A stretch of 15,704 nt of DNA from Cyclostephanos tholiformis (taxonomy: Eukaryota > Bacillariophyta > Thalassiosirophyceae > Thalassiosirales > Thalassiosiraceae), in the NCBI GenBank assembly GCA_036939975.1, contig JALLPB010000455.1, positions 1-15,704 on the forward strand, in the 5' to 3' direction. Both the position numbers and the translations under genes were made by a program. The notes under the pieces were generated by a model, which had not been told where the DNA came from, made no database searches, and saw only the letters and a program-made list of their open reading frames with translations. Below, piece by piece: positions 1-8,764 of this stretch. Position 1 is the stretch's first letter, and every line of letters starts with the position of its first letter.

Positions 1-351
1 ACGAACGAAAATGACCAGGTGATGTTAAAATAAAAATAGGTCGCCTTTTGACAAATGAAGGGCGACCGCCGACAGTGTGATATTTGAAAAGCCACACTCG
101 CAAAGTGACTGCAATTGACCTATTCTCCCTAAGAAAAATAGTACGTACTAGACGTATATCTAGTATTGTTCGGGTACCTACGTACGTAGTTCACTGAACT
201 TACTTCTACAGGTTCCTACGTAAATGCTTCGATGCCGCGCCTGAAATCTTCCCGTGCTCTCTCCCCCGCCCCTGAACTCTCCCCCCGTCCAATGCCAAAA
301 CGACAAAAAAACGGACCGACCCGTTGACTACTTTACGACGAGGACGACGAC
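1..351. promoter_or_regulatory. Upstream region of the Spo11 gene, with clustered ACGT palindromes
   Basis: No gene is visible in this stretch. It is the 5' flank of the Spo11 homologue. Between 139 and 221 it holds several ACGT-core elements: a perfect 12-bp palindrome TAGTACGTACTA at 139-150, a second perfect 12-bp palindrome CTACGTACGTAG at 178-189, an imperfect inverted repeat CTAGA/TCTAG at 148-163, and a further CTACGTA near 216. ACGT cores are typical bZIP binding sites, so a regulatory role is possible but only inferred. A pyrimidine-rich stretch follows at about 250-295. An in-frame TGA at about 325 lies just upstream of the Spo11 ATG. No clear TATA box was recognised. Confidence 0.4.
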
Positions 352-935
352 ATGATGCGCCGACGTCATACGAGACGTCCGACGTACGACGATGTCGACG
401 ATGAACTCCCCCCCCGGGGGAGCGGGCCGCCGATTACATACCACCACCGCGATTACGAAGACGACGACGACGACGGCCCGTCCCCCCCGCCCCCACCGGA
501 AACGCATATACGGCCAATGTCGTATCCGTGCCATCATCGTCGCGACGGTCGCGAGTACGACAATTGCGAGTACGACGATTATCATAACGACGATTACTAC
601 CACCGCGACTGTCACGGCGATGGAGATGACCATGACATCGACGATGGCGATGGGTGGGCCTCGGGAGTTGTCACGACGATCGAAACTCGATACGCCGACG
701 ACTTCTACGACCAGACCATCGTCCGGGACGAACGTCGTCGTCACAGTCATCGTCGTCATCGTCTAGGCCGCCACGATGACTACGGCCGGGTGGTAGGAGT
801 GGCACGTCGATGCGAGACCCGCCGACCCCATCGTTCGGTTGGGATGGGGAGGGACGGCGATGACGATGACGTACGCGGGGACGTGGTCCTCGGGAAGTCG
901 TCGAATTCGTATCGCGACTACAACGATCATGACAA

Positions 936-984
<49 letters not shown>

Positions 985-2694
985 GGAGAATGGGAGGGAT
1001 GGGTGGGAGGAGAACTAGTCGAGAATGATACCGCCTGGGACCGAGTTCTTCAAGCCGTTCCGAATGGAGACTACTACGCCGATCGCGTCGAGGACGAGAG
1101 AGAAAGGTCGTATTCGCGGGACGAGGAGGGACGACGGACCGACATGCACGACGACACCGTCGTCGGATCGTGCGATCGAGCGGGGAGGTGGACGACATCA
1201 TCGAACGACGTAATCGATCTCGACCACCGCACCCAACGTCCACGGCTGTCGTCCACCATGCTATTATTCAAGGAGGACGATGTTTCTAACTATCGTCGCG
1301 GCTTGGACGTCATCGAGGAACGACATCCCACGCTCGATGCCGCCGTGCACGTCGTGCCGATGCGAGGGGCATCGTTCGATCAGGAGCGGTACGATCGAGT
1401 AGACGACAATGGTTCATCCCCCCTCGACACCGAGCGCGATGACGATTTTTTTCGTGAGAATCCCGAAGGCGCGTGTCTACCGGTGCGCGGTAACGCCCGA
1501 TCGTCCGAGTCCTTCGATGTCATTCGACGGATAGAGTCGGTGATGGCAGATCTCGTCGCATCGCTCGACGGCTTCGAATCCGTCCTCCGGGGCTACGCGT
1601 ATCCGGAATCGTCGCGCGAGCGCGGACACTCACCCGACGGCACGGGGGGGGATGATGCCATCGACGTCGAGTCGGTAGTCGTTAATCGCGAGTCGAGGAG
1701 AACGAATGATGGCGGCGACCCGAAGTTCGTCCGTAACTTCGAGAATATCGCGCAATCGAGGTCGTTCGTATCCATATGCTGCGTCATGTCCTTCATCCAT
1801 CAGCTCCTGTTGTCCAATCGTACCACCACTACCCGAGAGGTTTATTACGTATTCGTTACGCACTTTCGCAACCAACGTGAGTGCGACGACGTCATACTCG
1901 ACGTGGCGAGGGCGTTGGGCGTGTCCCGTCGATCGCTGGGGCTGTCGGCGAGCCCGAAGGGTTGGTTTTGCGGTTGCGTCGAAATAACGAGGAGTGGGAA
2001 ACTCCCCTCGGGGAAGGACGTTAGCGGCATCATCGACGGTACGGCGCTGTTGTCCGTCCAGGGCCTGCCAATCACGAGAGAATGGACTGAGCGGGACGAG
2101 CACGGACGCACGGAGGACGGCGTCGAGATCAAGATCACGTCGAAGCGCGCTAGGGCAATACTCGTCATCGAGAAGGAGGGGGTCTACAATCGCCTATCCG
2201 AGGAGAGGATATTCGATCGATTCCCATGTATTCTTGTGACGGGGAAAGGGTTTCCCGATCTGGCTACACGCGCCCTGGTTAGCGCGCTCCACAGAGAGTT
2301 GGAGCTTCCCGTCATCGGATTGTGCGACTGCAATCCGTATGGAATTTCGGTCCTAGCCATGTATCACTGCGCCGGCGATCGCATGGGCATCGACGGACGG
2401 AGGAGGTACACCGTTCCGATTCGATGGCTCGGACTGCGACCGTCCGAGGTTGTCGAGCTAAAAGAGGAACTACCCGAGACTGTGTTTCAGAAGCTCACCG
2501 ATCTCGACTACAAACGAATCGCCTCGCTACTCGATTCGGAAAACCTTTTCTTGACTGAGGAGGACGAGGGGGAGGTCAGAATTATGGGAGATAATGGGTA
2601 TAAAGTGGAATTGGAGGCATTGTATTGGCTCGGACATGACCACATTGGCAACTGGGTTGTCGAAATGCTCAAGGATAATTGTGATCATGCATAG
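352..2694 (+). CDS. SPO11: Spo11/TopVIA-type meiotic DNA cleavage protein with long Asp-rich N-terminal extension
   Basis: A 780-residue protein in one exon. The C-terminal half matches Spo11 and archaeal topoisomerase VI subunit A, which cut DNA through a tyrosine link to start meiotic recombination in the nucleus. The winged-helix catalytic motif is TTTREVYYVF, with likely catalytic Tyr499 (Tyr498 adjacent), followed by GVSRRSLGL and KGWFCG (residues 523-541) and IDGTALLSVQGLPI. The TOPRIM fold has the metal-binding Glu607 (VIEKEG), VTGKGFPDLATR, and D659-C-N661-P, then VPIRWLGLRPS and EALYWLGHD near the end. The third acidic metal ligand of the canonical DxD is Asn here. Residues 1 to about 300 are low-complexity Asp/Arg/Tyr/His with 15 consecutive Asp (196-210). 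Family members are usually about 350-450 residues, so the extension is extra. ATG 352 is the first Met after an in-frame stop near 325; Met303 (1258) is an alternative start. The family call is firm, the start less so. Confidence 0.93.
937..981 (+). repeat. (GAC)15 trinucleotide microsatellite inside the Spo11 frame
   Basis: Fifteen uninterrupted GAC codons encode Asp196-Asp210 of the Spo11 homologue. The array lies in a wider region biased to GAC/GAT/CGT triplets (about 340-980). Pure codon runs of this kind are prone to slippage, so the length probably varies between alleles; this is an inference. Confidence 0.95.
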
Positions 2695-3037
2695 AACAGG
2701 CAAAGAAGGTATATTCTTGATAGTTGCCTGCCTTGTTTGGGTGAATGCACTCAGACATATAATCTATGCACAAACAAGCGCCATGTAGTAAATGGAGCGT
2801 GTCGCAACAACTGTCATGGAGATCCACAAAGAACTGATGAGTTACGGACGACTCTTGGCTAGAGCCTTGAACTAGCAGTAAGACTGTTGAATTTCGATAT
2901 GTGTAAAGATCAAAGGTAAGACTATTCATTATTCTCAGTTCTAACTGAGTTTCAAAAATTACTCTCCACGATTCGGCTCTTCGATCGCTCAACAAGCACT
3001 CACAAGAAAGCATTCAAACCCATATCACGCGTGGTGT
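2695..3037. other. Convergent intergenic region with two stem-loops
   Basis: No gene is seen here. The region separates the 3' ends of Spo11 (+) and the small secreted protein (-). Three bases after the Spo11 stop is a fold-back with arms CAGGCAA (2697-2703) and TTGCCTG (2724-2730) and an inner AAGAA/TTCTT pairing. At 2934-2949 lies CTCAGTT-CT-AACTGAG, a 7-bp inverted repeat with a two-base spacer. These may shape 3' ends of transcripts; no function can be shown from sequence. Confidence 0.5.
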
Positions 3038-3400
3038 TTATTTGTCCTTGGACTTCTGATGATGGGGAAACAGCATTTCGACCTCATCGTCAATAGCATG
3101 TATGATCACATCCTCAACATTTTCCACAGCATGGAAAAATGCCTCTTCTGCTTCTTCGAGCTCGTCGCTGATATTATTCTTGACCTCTTCTACCTTCTCA
3201 ATGTCCTTTTTCCCAGTTGACACCTTTCTGCTTGTTGTCTTCACTTTTTTGATGTCTGCATCTGGAACTGCGCCTGCGGTGTTCATGATATAGGGATCAA
3301 TGCCCCATGGGCCCAAGTCCATCGGCATGAAGGGGTATCCTGAAGCATCGGCAGTGGTGACAGCGAGACTGAGCGCGAGGGCGGCAATTACACGAAACAT
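3038..3400 (-). CDS. Small secreted acidic protein, unknown function
   Basis: A 120-residue protein starting at the ATG at 3400. This start is chosen over an in-frame ATG at 3484 because MFRVIAALALSLAVTTADAS then forms a textbook signal peptide, with cleavage likely after the ADA at residues 16-18. The mature part begins with an aromatic/Met/Pro-rich segment (GYPFMPMDLGPWGIDPYI) and continues as a highly charged, Glu/Asp/Lys-rich and probably helical region with a short His pair and Lys-rich tail. There are no cysteines and no membrane segment after the signal. I do not recognise a family. A strong donor-like GTAAGT on the minus strand at 3579-3584 suggests a possible 5'-UTR intron ending near 3480 (acceptor CACAG) or 3440. 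The gene diverges from the RS-protein gene and may share its promoter. Confidence 0.7.
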   Translation of the reverse strand: MFRVIAALALSLAVTTADASGYPFMPMDLGPWGIDPYIMNTAGAVPDADIKKVKTTSRKVSTGKKDIEKVEEVKNNISDELEEAEEAFFHAVENVEDVIIHAIDDEVEMLFPHHQKSKDK

Positions 3401-3788
3401 GATGATAAGAAGAAAAACTAAAGCCTGGTTTGGTTGTAGAATTAATTTTTTGTGTTGCTTATCAACAAGCTGTGAAGGCGTCACACCGAAGAATCACCGG
3501 AGACAAGCCATCAGCTGGGCTTCGGGAAAACAATCTCTCCGAATAATTTTACTGGGATGTGATGTCAAGCTGTTGAATACTTACCATACTATCAAGCAAC
3601 AACACAAGTAAGCAGACGGACAACAAGAAGAGAAAAAGAAACATGAGAAGCCAGGATTCGTAGGGGTGTAACGTCCCTGGGGGTGTTATACCAATTCGAA
3701 AGTCTAGGCGGGGGGGAGATCGGTATTAAGCAACGGCCAGACCCTTTCCTCGACAGAGCATTACTATTATTTATTACTATCAAAGAGA
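3401..3788. promoter_or_regulatory. Shared divergent upstream region between the secreted protein and the RS protein
   Basis: The 388 bp between the two divergent start codons must contain both promoters. No gene is supported in it. It contains a near-perfect inverted pair GGTGTAAC/GTTATACC at about 3664-3688 flanking a G-rich spacer, a G run at about 3708-3716, a TATTATTTATTA stretch at about 3764-3776 just before the RS-protein ATG, and the minus-strand donor-like GTAAGT noted under the secreted protein. Promoter function is inferred from layout only. Confidence 0.35.
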
Positions 3789-6593
3789 ATGACCATGGAA
3801 AAGGAAGCCTTAATATCAATCCCAAGGACGGCGAAGTCCTCCTCCTCCGTCGCACTACCCTCCCTTCTCAGCGGCATCCCCCCTCCCCCTCCACCTAGTC
3901 AACCACCGGTGCCCAAAATTCAATCGAGGCAGGGAGGACCGCAGCCTCATCAGATGCCGCAACAGCCGCAACGGCATCTCCATCCGCAACAGCAATACCA
4001 CCAGCTTGACTACCATTATAATCTACAGGGGGGGGCGCAAAACGGTAATCAGCCCCCCCAAAATCATATTGCGCAGCGGTCTCCATCCGCTACTGACTTC
4101 GCGCGACCGTTCTCCTCTTCATCCCAATTGCCCCAATGTTTTCCCCCGACGATCAAGGTCAATGCCGAGGCGAATCCTCTGCCTCTCCCTCCCCTGAGTG
4201 ATGTGCAAAAGAAGACACTGCGACATCTGGATACTCTGGTGGAGGTCGTTTTGAATAAAATTGTGGATCAGGTGGAACTTAATAAGAAAATGGAGGCGAA
4301 TTCAACGGATCCCAGTGGCGGAATCGGAATCGGTAGCAGGGAATACAAACGGCAAAGGGAGCAACAGGGGAATGTTGATGTGGTGAGTAGAATGTGCATG
4401 TTTGATCAGTTGTTTGCATTGTCGCGTTTTTGAAAAGAACCGAGTCATACGGTATATCATTTAATGCGGTAACGAGAGTGCTTAAACAATTTATTAATGA
4501 CCAACCAATGAGATTTGATTTCATTTGGTGTTGCTTTCGATAGACGACGATAGATACCTATGAGAGGTTATTCTCAATAAAAGTTGCTAAAGTTGCTCTC
4601 ATTAACCCATTACGCGAATTTCCATATCTAGTTTGGTTCCTTCATCACCAACGAAGATAACAGGTATGATTTCTTCGATACTGATCCTATGACCAATACC
4701 ATCCTGGTCCCGCCGCTGCCAAACAGAAGCATTCCTATATTTCCCGAAGATTTCCCCCCCGGAAAGAAGGAATGGCCGCTGAGCTGGTGGGGTATTTGCC
4801 AACCGTCACCGGGTTTACTGGCCTTGCACGAGAATATGGCGAATGACCTTGGCTTTCCCATCAAGAAGCGGGGTGTGCCCTCAACGAAGAAGGACGCAGG
4901 GAGAGATTCCATCGATGATTTCACACGCGGAAATGAAAGTCTGGGGGAGAGAAACGAGAAGACATCCTCGCGCGAAGATAGGTCGGGGAGGGAGTCCTTG
5001 CGAGATGACCGACGGGGGACGAGAAAGCCAGACGGAGAACAGTCATCTGAACACGACAGAAGGTCGTCATCCGACAGAAAGAAGGAGAGGGCGCGCAGCG
5101 ATTCGAGGAGGGAGAGGACGAGTAGCGATTCGCGAAATCATGAGTCTAGAAGGAGGAAAGAACCGGATCTGTTGACTAATACCGAGCTCAGAAAGAGAGA
5201 GAGAAGTAACAGTGATTCGAGACGTTCACGAGACTCGTCAAAACACAAGCGACATCACAGCGGCGACTGTGCAGAGCGAAGTGATGTCAGTCGTCGGGAT
5301 GACAACGGTCGACAAACTGATAGAGGGAACTCGAGCCATCGAGGTGAAAGCAGAAGCAGAGAGAAGAGCCACCGGGGAAAAAATGACAAGGATAAGGAAT
5401 ATAGGAAAAGGTAAGTACACAGTCATCAAACAGTCTAATCGGAAGGAATGCATCCAAATGGAGCCGATGCGTCGATCGGCCATTATCTCTTGTGCATATC
5501 TATGGTTCGTGGGGAGGGAGTCGTTGATGCGTGTCATCATTTCGGATGGGGCCTGGAATGGTCCTTGGTAGTTTTCCAGCTCCTACCTTAGGCTTAGGAT
5601 GGCGTCGTTCTAGTGGGCAAAGGTCGAGAACAGGTAGTCTGCGAAGTCTTTTTCGCGCTCTCTGAGATTGAGCGAACCCACGAAGGAGCTCGGGATTGAT
5701 GCTATAGATGAAGGAAGGCGTCCTGAGCTTCCTCTTTCACTCTCTCGTTCTTACTCACACATATCTATTTTTCATTCTTCCACAGATCCACACACAAAAG
5801 TGAGCGCCGGGGTGAAGGTGGAGATAGTAGCCATCAAGACCATCGAGATAAATATAAGCACCGCGCTGATGGCAGTGAGAGTAGTCTTATTGAGGGCAAT
5901 AATCTTGTCACGGATATTAGAGATTGTAGTCATCCAGAACAACGTTGTCGAACGGAAGGAAGTGAGAAGAGTGTCGGGGGTAAAGGGAAAAGTCACCGCG
6001 AAGGTAGGGAGAGAAGTCGCCGCGAAGAAATTATTGATCTCCCGGATAATACGGACAATACACATGGCGAAAGAAGTAAACATCGCACCGAAGGCAAAGA
6101 GAGAAGCCATCGAGGGGAAAGTGACCTCCGCGCTGATTACAGAGGACATCGAGATGAACGTGGCGAAAGAAATGTTCCTGGAGAAATGCGTCAACGCCGC
6201 CCTGGTAACGAATATCCCGATAGAACTGGTTACCGACCGGATGATCGTTGGGAGAGACCGCTCGGAGAGAGGCCTCGAGGCGATAGATGGCCCGAATTTC
6301 ATCATGGAGATAATCATCCTCCCGAAAGATATATCGGAGGAATTTACTCTGGAGACAGGTACTCCAATGTGGGTCTCCATCGTGGTGGTCATCGCCCCCA
6401 CCCTGACGGTTCGTTTCCCGATGGACCTTATCCTGGAAATATCGGAGATCGGGAAATCAGATTTCGCCATGAGAACATGCGCGGGGACATTCGGCACGGA
6501 AGAGGCGAATGGAGTCATGAGAGACACCGAAACGACCATCGTCTAGAGAGAATAGGTGGCAGGGGTAGTTATCCTGGCCGCGAACGGCATTAG
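3789..6593 (+). CDS. Three-exon Pro/Gln- and RS/RG-rich protein (join 3789-4382, 4632-5410, 5786-6593), possible RNA-processing factor
   Basis: Joining three exons gives an uninterrupted 726-residue frame (594+779+808 nt). Donors are GTGAGT at 4383 and GTAAGT at 5411; acceptors are ATCTAG at 4631 and TTCCACAG at 5785. Intron phases are 0 and 2, and both introns carry in-frame stops when retained. Layout: low-complexity Ser/Pro with a hexaproline (31-36); Gln/His-rich 45-95; a predicted helix 136-169 (LSDVQKKTLRHLDTLVEVVL); a Tyr/Phe-rich stretch at the exon 1/2 junction; a Pro/Trp block ending KKEWPLSWWGI (W246, W250, W251); then from about 280 to the end Arg/Ser, Arg/Glu, His and Gly repeats like SR proteins. 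RS domains usually mean splicing or nuclear mRNA work, so that role is inferred. No RRM or zinc finger is seen, and the 136-253 core is unknown to me. Starts at 3789 and 3795 (ACCATGG context) are both possible. Confidence 0.75.
4383..4631 (+). other. Intron 1 of the RS-rich protein gene
   Basis: A 249-bp GT-AG intron. The donor is GTGAGT at 4383-4388 and the acceptor is a pyrimidine-rich tract ending in TAG at 4629-4631. It is phase 0. Retention would meet a TGA at 4431-4433. Its removal joins ...GNVDV to FGSFITNEDN.... It is supported by frame continuity but not by transcript data. Confidence 0.7.
5411..5785 (+). other. Intron 2 of the RS-rich protein gene
   Basis: A 375-bp GT-AG intron. 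It has a strong donor GTAAGT at 5411-5416 and an acceptor TTCTTCCACAG ending at 5785. It is phase 2: AG at the end of exon 2 plus A at the start of exon 3 makes an Arg codon. Retention gives an immediate TAA at 5412-5414. The SR-type reading continues in frame on both sides, which is good support for the junction. Confidence 0.8.
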
Positions 6594-6769
6594 CGTTGCT
6601 TTATTATTCGCATTCGTTTCAATAACGCCAATATAATCAGAAAGTTGATTATGACTAATTGCGGCGCAATATAAACGCAACATTATGGTGGCGTCTCCAG
6701 ACAACTAAATTTGGATATGATGGGACATCCCCTCTCACTAAGCTTACTACTATCTACCTGATTGGCATA
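6594..6769. other. Short convergent intergenic region
   Basis: These 176 bp hold the 3' ends of the RS-protein gene (+) and the kinase gene (-). The sequence is AT-rich with a GCTTTATTATTCG stretch right after the RS-protein stop. The two transcripts probably overlap here if their 3' UTRs are of usual length. Nothing else is seen. Confidence 0.5.
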
Positions 6770-8764
6770 TCAGCTGAATTCGCAGGTTCTGGATTGCAGT
6801 GGAAGCGAGGTAGCCACTTTCAAAGGGCGTCGCCACTTGAATTTATTTGTGGGAAAAATACAACCCCAGCTGCATTTCCTGTCCTTTCCTCCTTCATCGG
6901 AATCATCGATCAAGCCCGAGCAGCGAGAACGGTTACATTCGGCAGATTCATCTTGTGGTTCCACGATACCGTCCTCTTTGTCAACTTCCATCACGACCTC
7001 GGAAGAAGACGCCGTTCCAAACGTGGATTCACGATGGTACGAGTCCCGCAGTCCTGCAAGCAGAAGTTTGGCAGGCACGGCGTCGTCCAAGTCATCGATC
7101 GACGCGGTCTTGATGAGCCAGCTCTGCGGTTCATCCCTTTCTGGGGAAGAGGCGGACATTTCCCCAATTCCTTCAACCCAGGGATGATTCACGATCCCCT
7201 CCAGAGTGAGTCTCTCAGTCGGATCGTGCCGAAGCATGCTCTGCAATAAGTCCACAACTATATCGCTCAATTGCCACTCTCCCCTCGCCCTGACGTTCTC
7301 CGCGAGATTGCCCTCCACGCAAATAGACCTGAAGTCGGCATCCGAAGGGTCCGGCGAAGCGAACGGCCTCTCCCCGACGAGCATCTCGAATAGTACGATC
7401 CCCGCCGACCACAGGTCTATCGTGAATCCATCGAAATACTCCTGTCGCGATCGTAACTCGGGTGCCACGTGATGCCACGGGCCGGAATGACCCCCCTGAG
7501 CCTTCATCATCCTACGGCGCGTATTCGCGCTGACGTCGGTGACCGACATCCTGCCGCCGTTCGGATCCGCGTACGGCACGCGCAAGCACGATCCGAGGTC
7601 GATGATACGTACTTTCCCATTCTCGTCAACGACCATGTTATTCATGGACAAATCACGATGGCATATGCCCTTCTTCTGGAGTTGGCTTATGCCGCATAAA
7701 ATTTGTCGGAAATACGCCCTCGCCTGATGTTCGGTCACCCTCCCTGTGGGGGACGTGGATCTATCCTCGAAGAGACGATCGTACAGTGTACCCCCCGACA
7801 GGTACGGCAGGACGCAGAATAGGTGGGTGTCATTCTGCAGGGCGTCCTTGATCGATATGACGTGCGGATGACGAATGCCGAGGAGTTGCAAGGCGGCCAC
7901 CTCCTTGATGGGATCCTCGAGGTGCTTGTCTCGGAGGTTTTGCAACGTCGACCAACTCGTGACCTTGACCACGACCAATTCCGGCGTGGTCTCCCATTCC
8001 GGCAATGCCACCTCCTCCTTCTTCTCCTCCGTCGTCGTTGCATCCAGTAGAGAAGTTGCGTAGTTCAGCACGTTGGCGCTCACGCGCTTCAGGACGACGC
8101 ACAGGCGTATGGAACCGTGGGCGGTATCGCAAATCTTCCGTCGTACGCAATACGCCCTATCGGGCAAGTTGCAGGAGGAATCGCAGCACGGCGAGTATTT
8201 TAGGGAGTAATTCGACGAGTCGGAGAGCTCGCGACGATGATGCTCCGTGGTTTGCCTCTTCTTCTGATTAGTCGAAGGGGTGAACAACGACAATGCATCG
8301 GTGTGGATGATGTCCGGAGTTACGACCCTACCGTGTCCATGTGGGGGGGATATGCTCGCGCGGGGGTGGTGGAACGGACATGATTTGGCATGGATCGGTC
8401 GACGCATCAGGACGCTGGTGGCGCCGAAGATGTTGCCCGTGGTGTGATCCACGATATGGGCCGGGACAGTGATGGCCCGTTCCAAGATCGGGGCTGGGAA
8501 TTCGAGCGGTCGAGATGGCGGCAGGCCGGTCGATTGCACGGCGGCGTAGGATATGGATGCATTCAGGCTCAATGCATCCCTGTCCAATGCATCCCGGGGT
8601 CTGTTGTATTCGTAGTCTCCATACGGTGCTCCTGATCCGGTGGTGCTATTGCTCCCGACTCCAAGGAGAGTAGTAGGGGCTTTCATTTCGCTTCCCACGC
8701 CAGTTGTGGTAGGCTTGCCTGAAGGAGTTGAAGTATTTATGGGATGCTTTTGAGCTGACTTCAT
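6770..8764 (-). CDS. Serine/threonine protein kinase with atypical glycine loop and DLG motif
   Basis: A 664-residue single-exon protein. Residues 1 to about 205 are low-complexity and Pro/Ser/Thr-rich, with a Cys-containing patch (SPCCDSSCNLPDRAYC). The kinase domain runs from about 215 to 520. It has VVVKV (Lys267), the helix-C EVAAL (Glu288), IRHPHVI, the hinge CVLPYLSGGTLYDRL, the catalytic loop HRDLSMNNM (Asp371, Asn376), IIDLG (Asp389) in place of DFG, VAPEL (Glu436), DLWSAGIVLFEMLVGERPF, and a final NHPWV. These catalytic residues predict an active enzyme. The usual GxGxxG loop is not seen; the equivalent region reads about KICDTAHGSIRLCVV. The activation segment (389-436) is long, with a basic TRRRMMK stretch. 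The order and HPW ending suggest CAMK-like, not a certain subfamily. The C-terminal 140 residues are acidic and Ser-rich. Substrates are unknown. Confidence 0.92.
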   Translation of the reverse strand: MKSAQKHPINTSTPSGKPTTTGVGSEMKAPTTLLGVGSNSTTGSGAPYGDYEYNRPRDALDRDALSLNASISYAAVQSTGLPPSRPLEFPAPILERAITVPAHIVDHTTGNIFGATSVLMRRPIHAKSCPFHHPRASISPPHGHGRVVTPDIIHTDALSLFTPSTNQKKRQTTEHHRRELSDSSNYSLKYSPCCDSSCNLPDRAYCVRRKICDTAHGSIRLCVVLKRVSANVLNYATSLLDATTTEEKKEEVALPEWETTPELVVVKVTSWSTLQNLRDKHLEDPIKEVAALQLLGIRHPHVISIKDALQNDTHLFCVLPYLSGGTLYDRLFEDRSTSPTGRVTEHQARAYFRQILCGISQLQKKGICHRDLSMNNMVVDENGKVRIIDLGSCLRVPYADPNGGRMSVTDVSANTRRRMMKAQGGHSGPWHHVAPELRSRQEYFDGFTIDLWSAGIVLFEMLVGERPFASPDPSDADFRSICVEGNLAENVRARGEWQLSDIVVDLLQSMLRHDPTERLTLEGIVNHPWVEGIGEMSASSPERDEPQSWLIKTASIDDLDDAVPAKLLLAGLRDSYHRESTFGTASSSEVVMEVDKEDGIVEPQDESAECNRSRCSGLIDDSDEGGKDRKCSWGCIFPTNKFKWRRPLKVATSLPLQSRTCEFS

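Noticed and set aside
328..759. Minus-strand Val/Ile-rich open frame resembling a membrane protein
   Set aside because: The hydrophobic composition comes from reading Asp/Tyr/His codons backwards. It is antisense to Spo11 and has no start context or family match.
671..1243. Minus-strand open frame with a long Arg run
   Set aside because: It is the complement of the GAC-repeat part of the Spo11 frame. The arginines are the reverse reading of Asp codons, and no motif supports it.
3592..3855. Minus-strand 87-codon open frame upstream of the RS-rich gene
   Set aside because: It overlaps the divergent promoter and the first codons of the RS-rich gene, and has no signal or motif beyond a hydrophobic stretch expected by chance.
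5772..6539. 255-codon minus-strand open frame
   Set aside because: Antisense shadow of exon 3, kept open by stop-poor SR codons.
5668..6546. 292-codon plus-strand open frame
   Set aside because: It overlaps intron 2 and exon 3 of the RS-rich gene in another frame. The SR/RG frame continues exactly from exon 2 through a good splice pair, and this one has no relation to it.
7830..8150. Arg-rich minus-strand frames inside the kinase region
   Set aside because: They are out-of-frame readings of the kinase gene, whose own frame shows all catalytic motifs.
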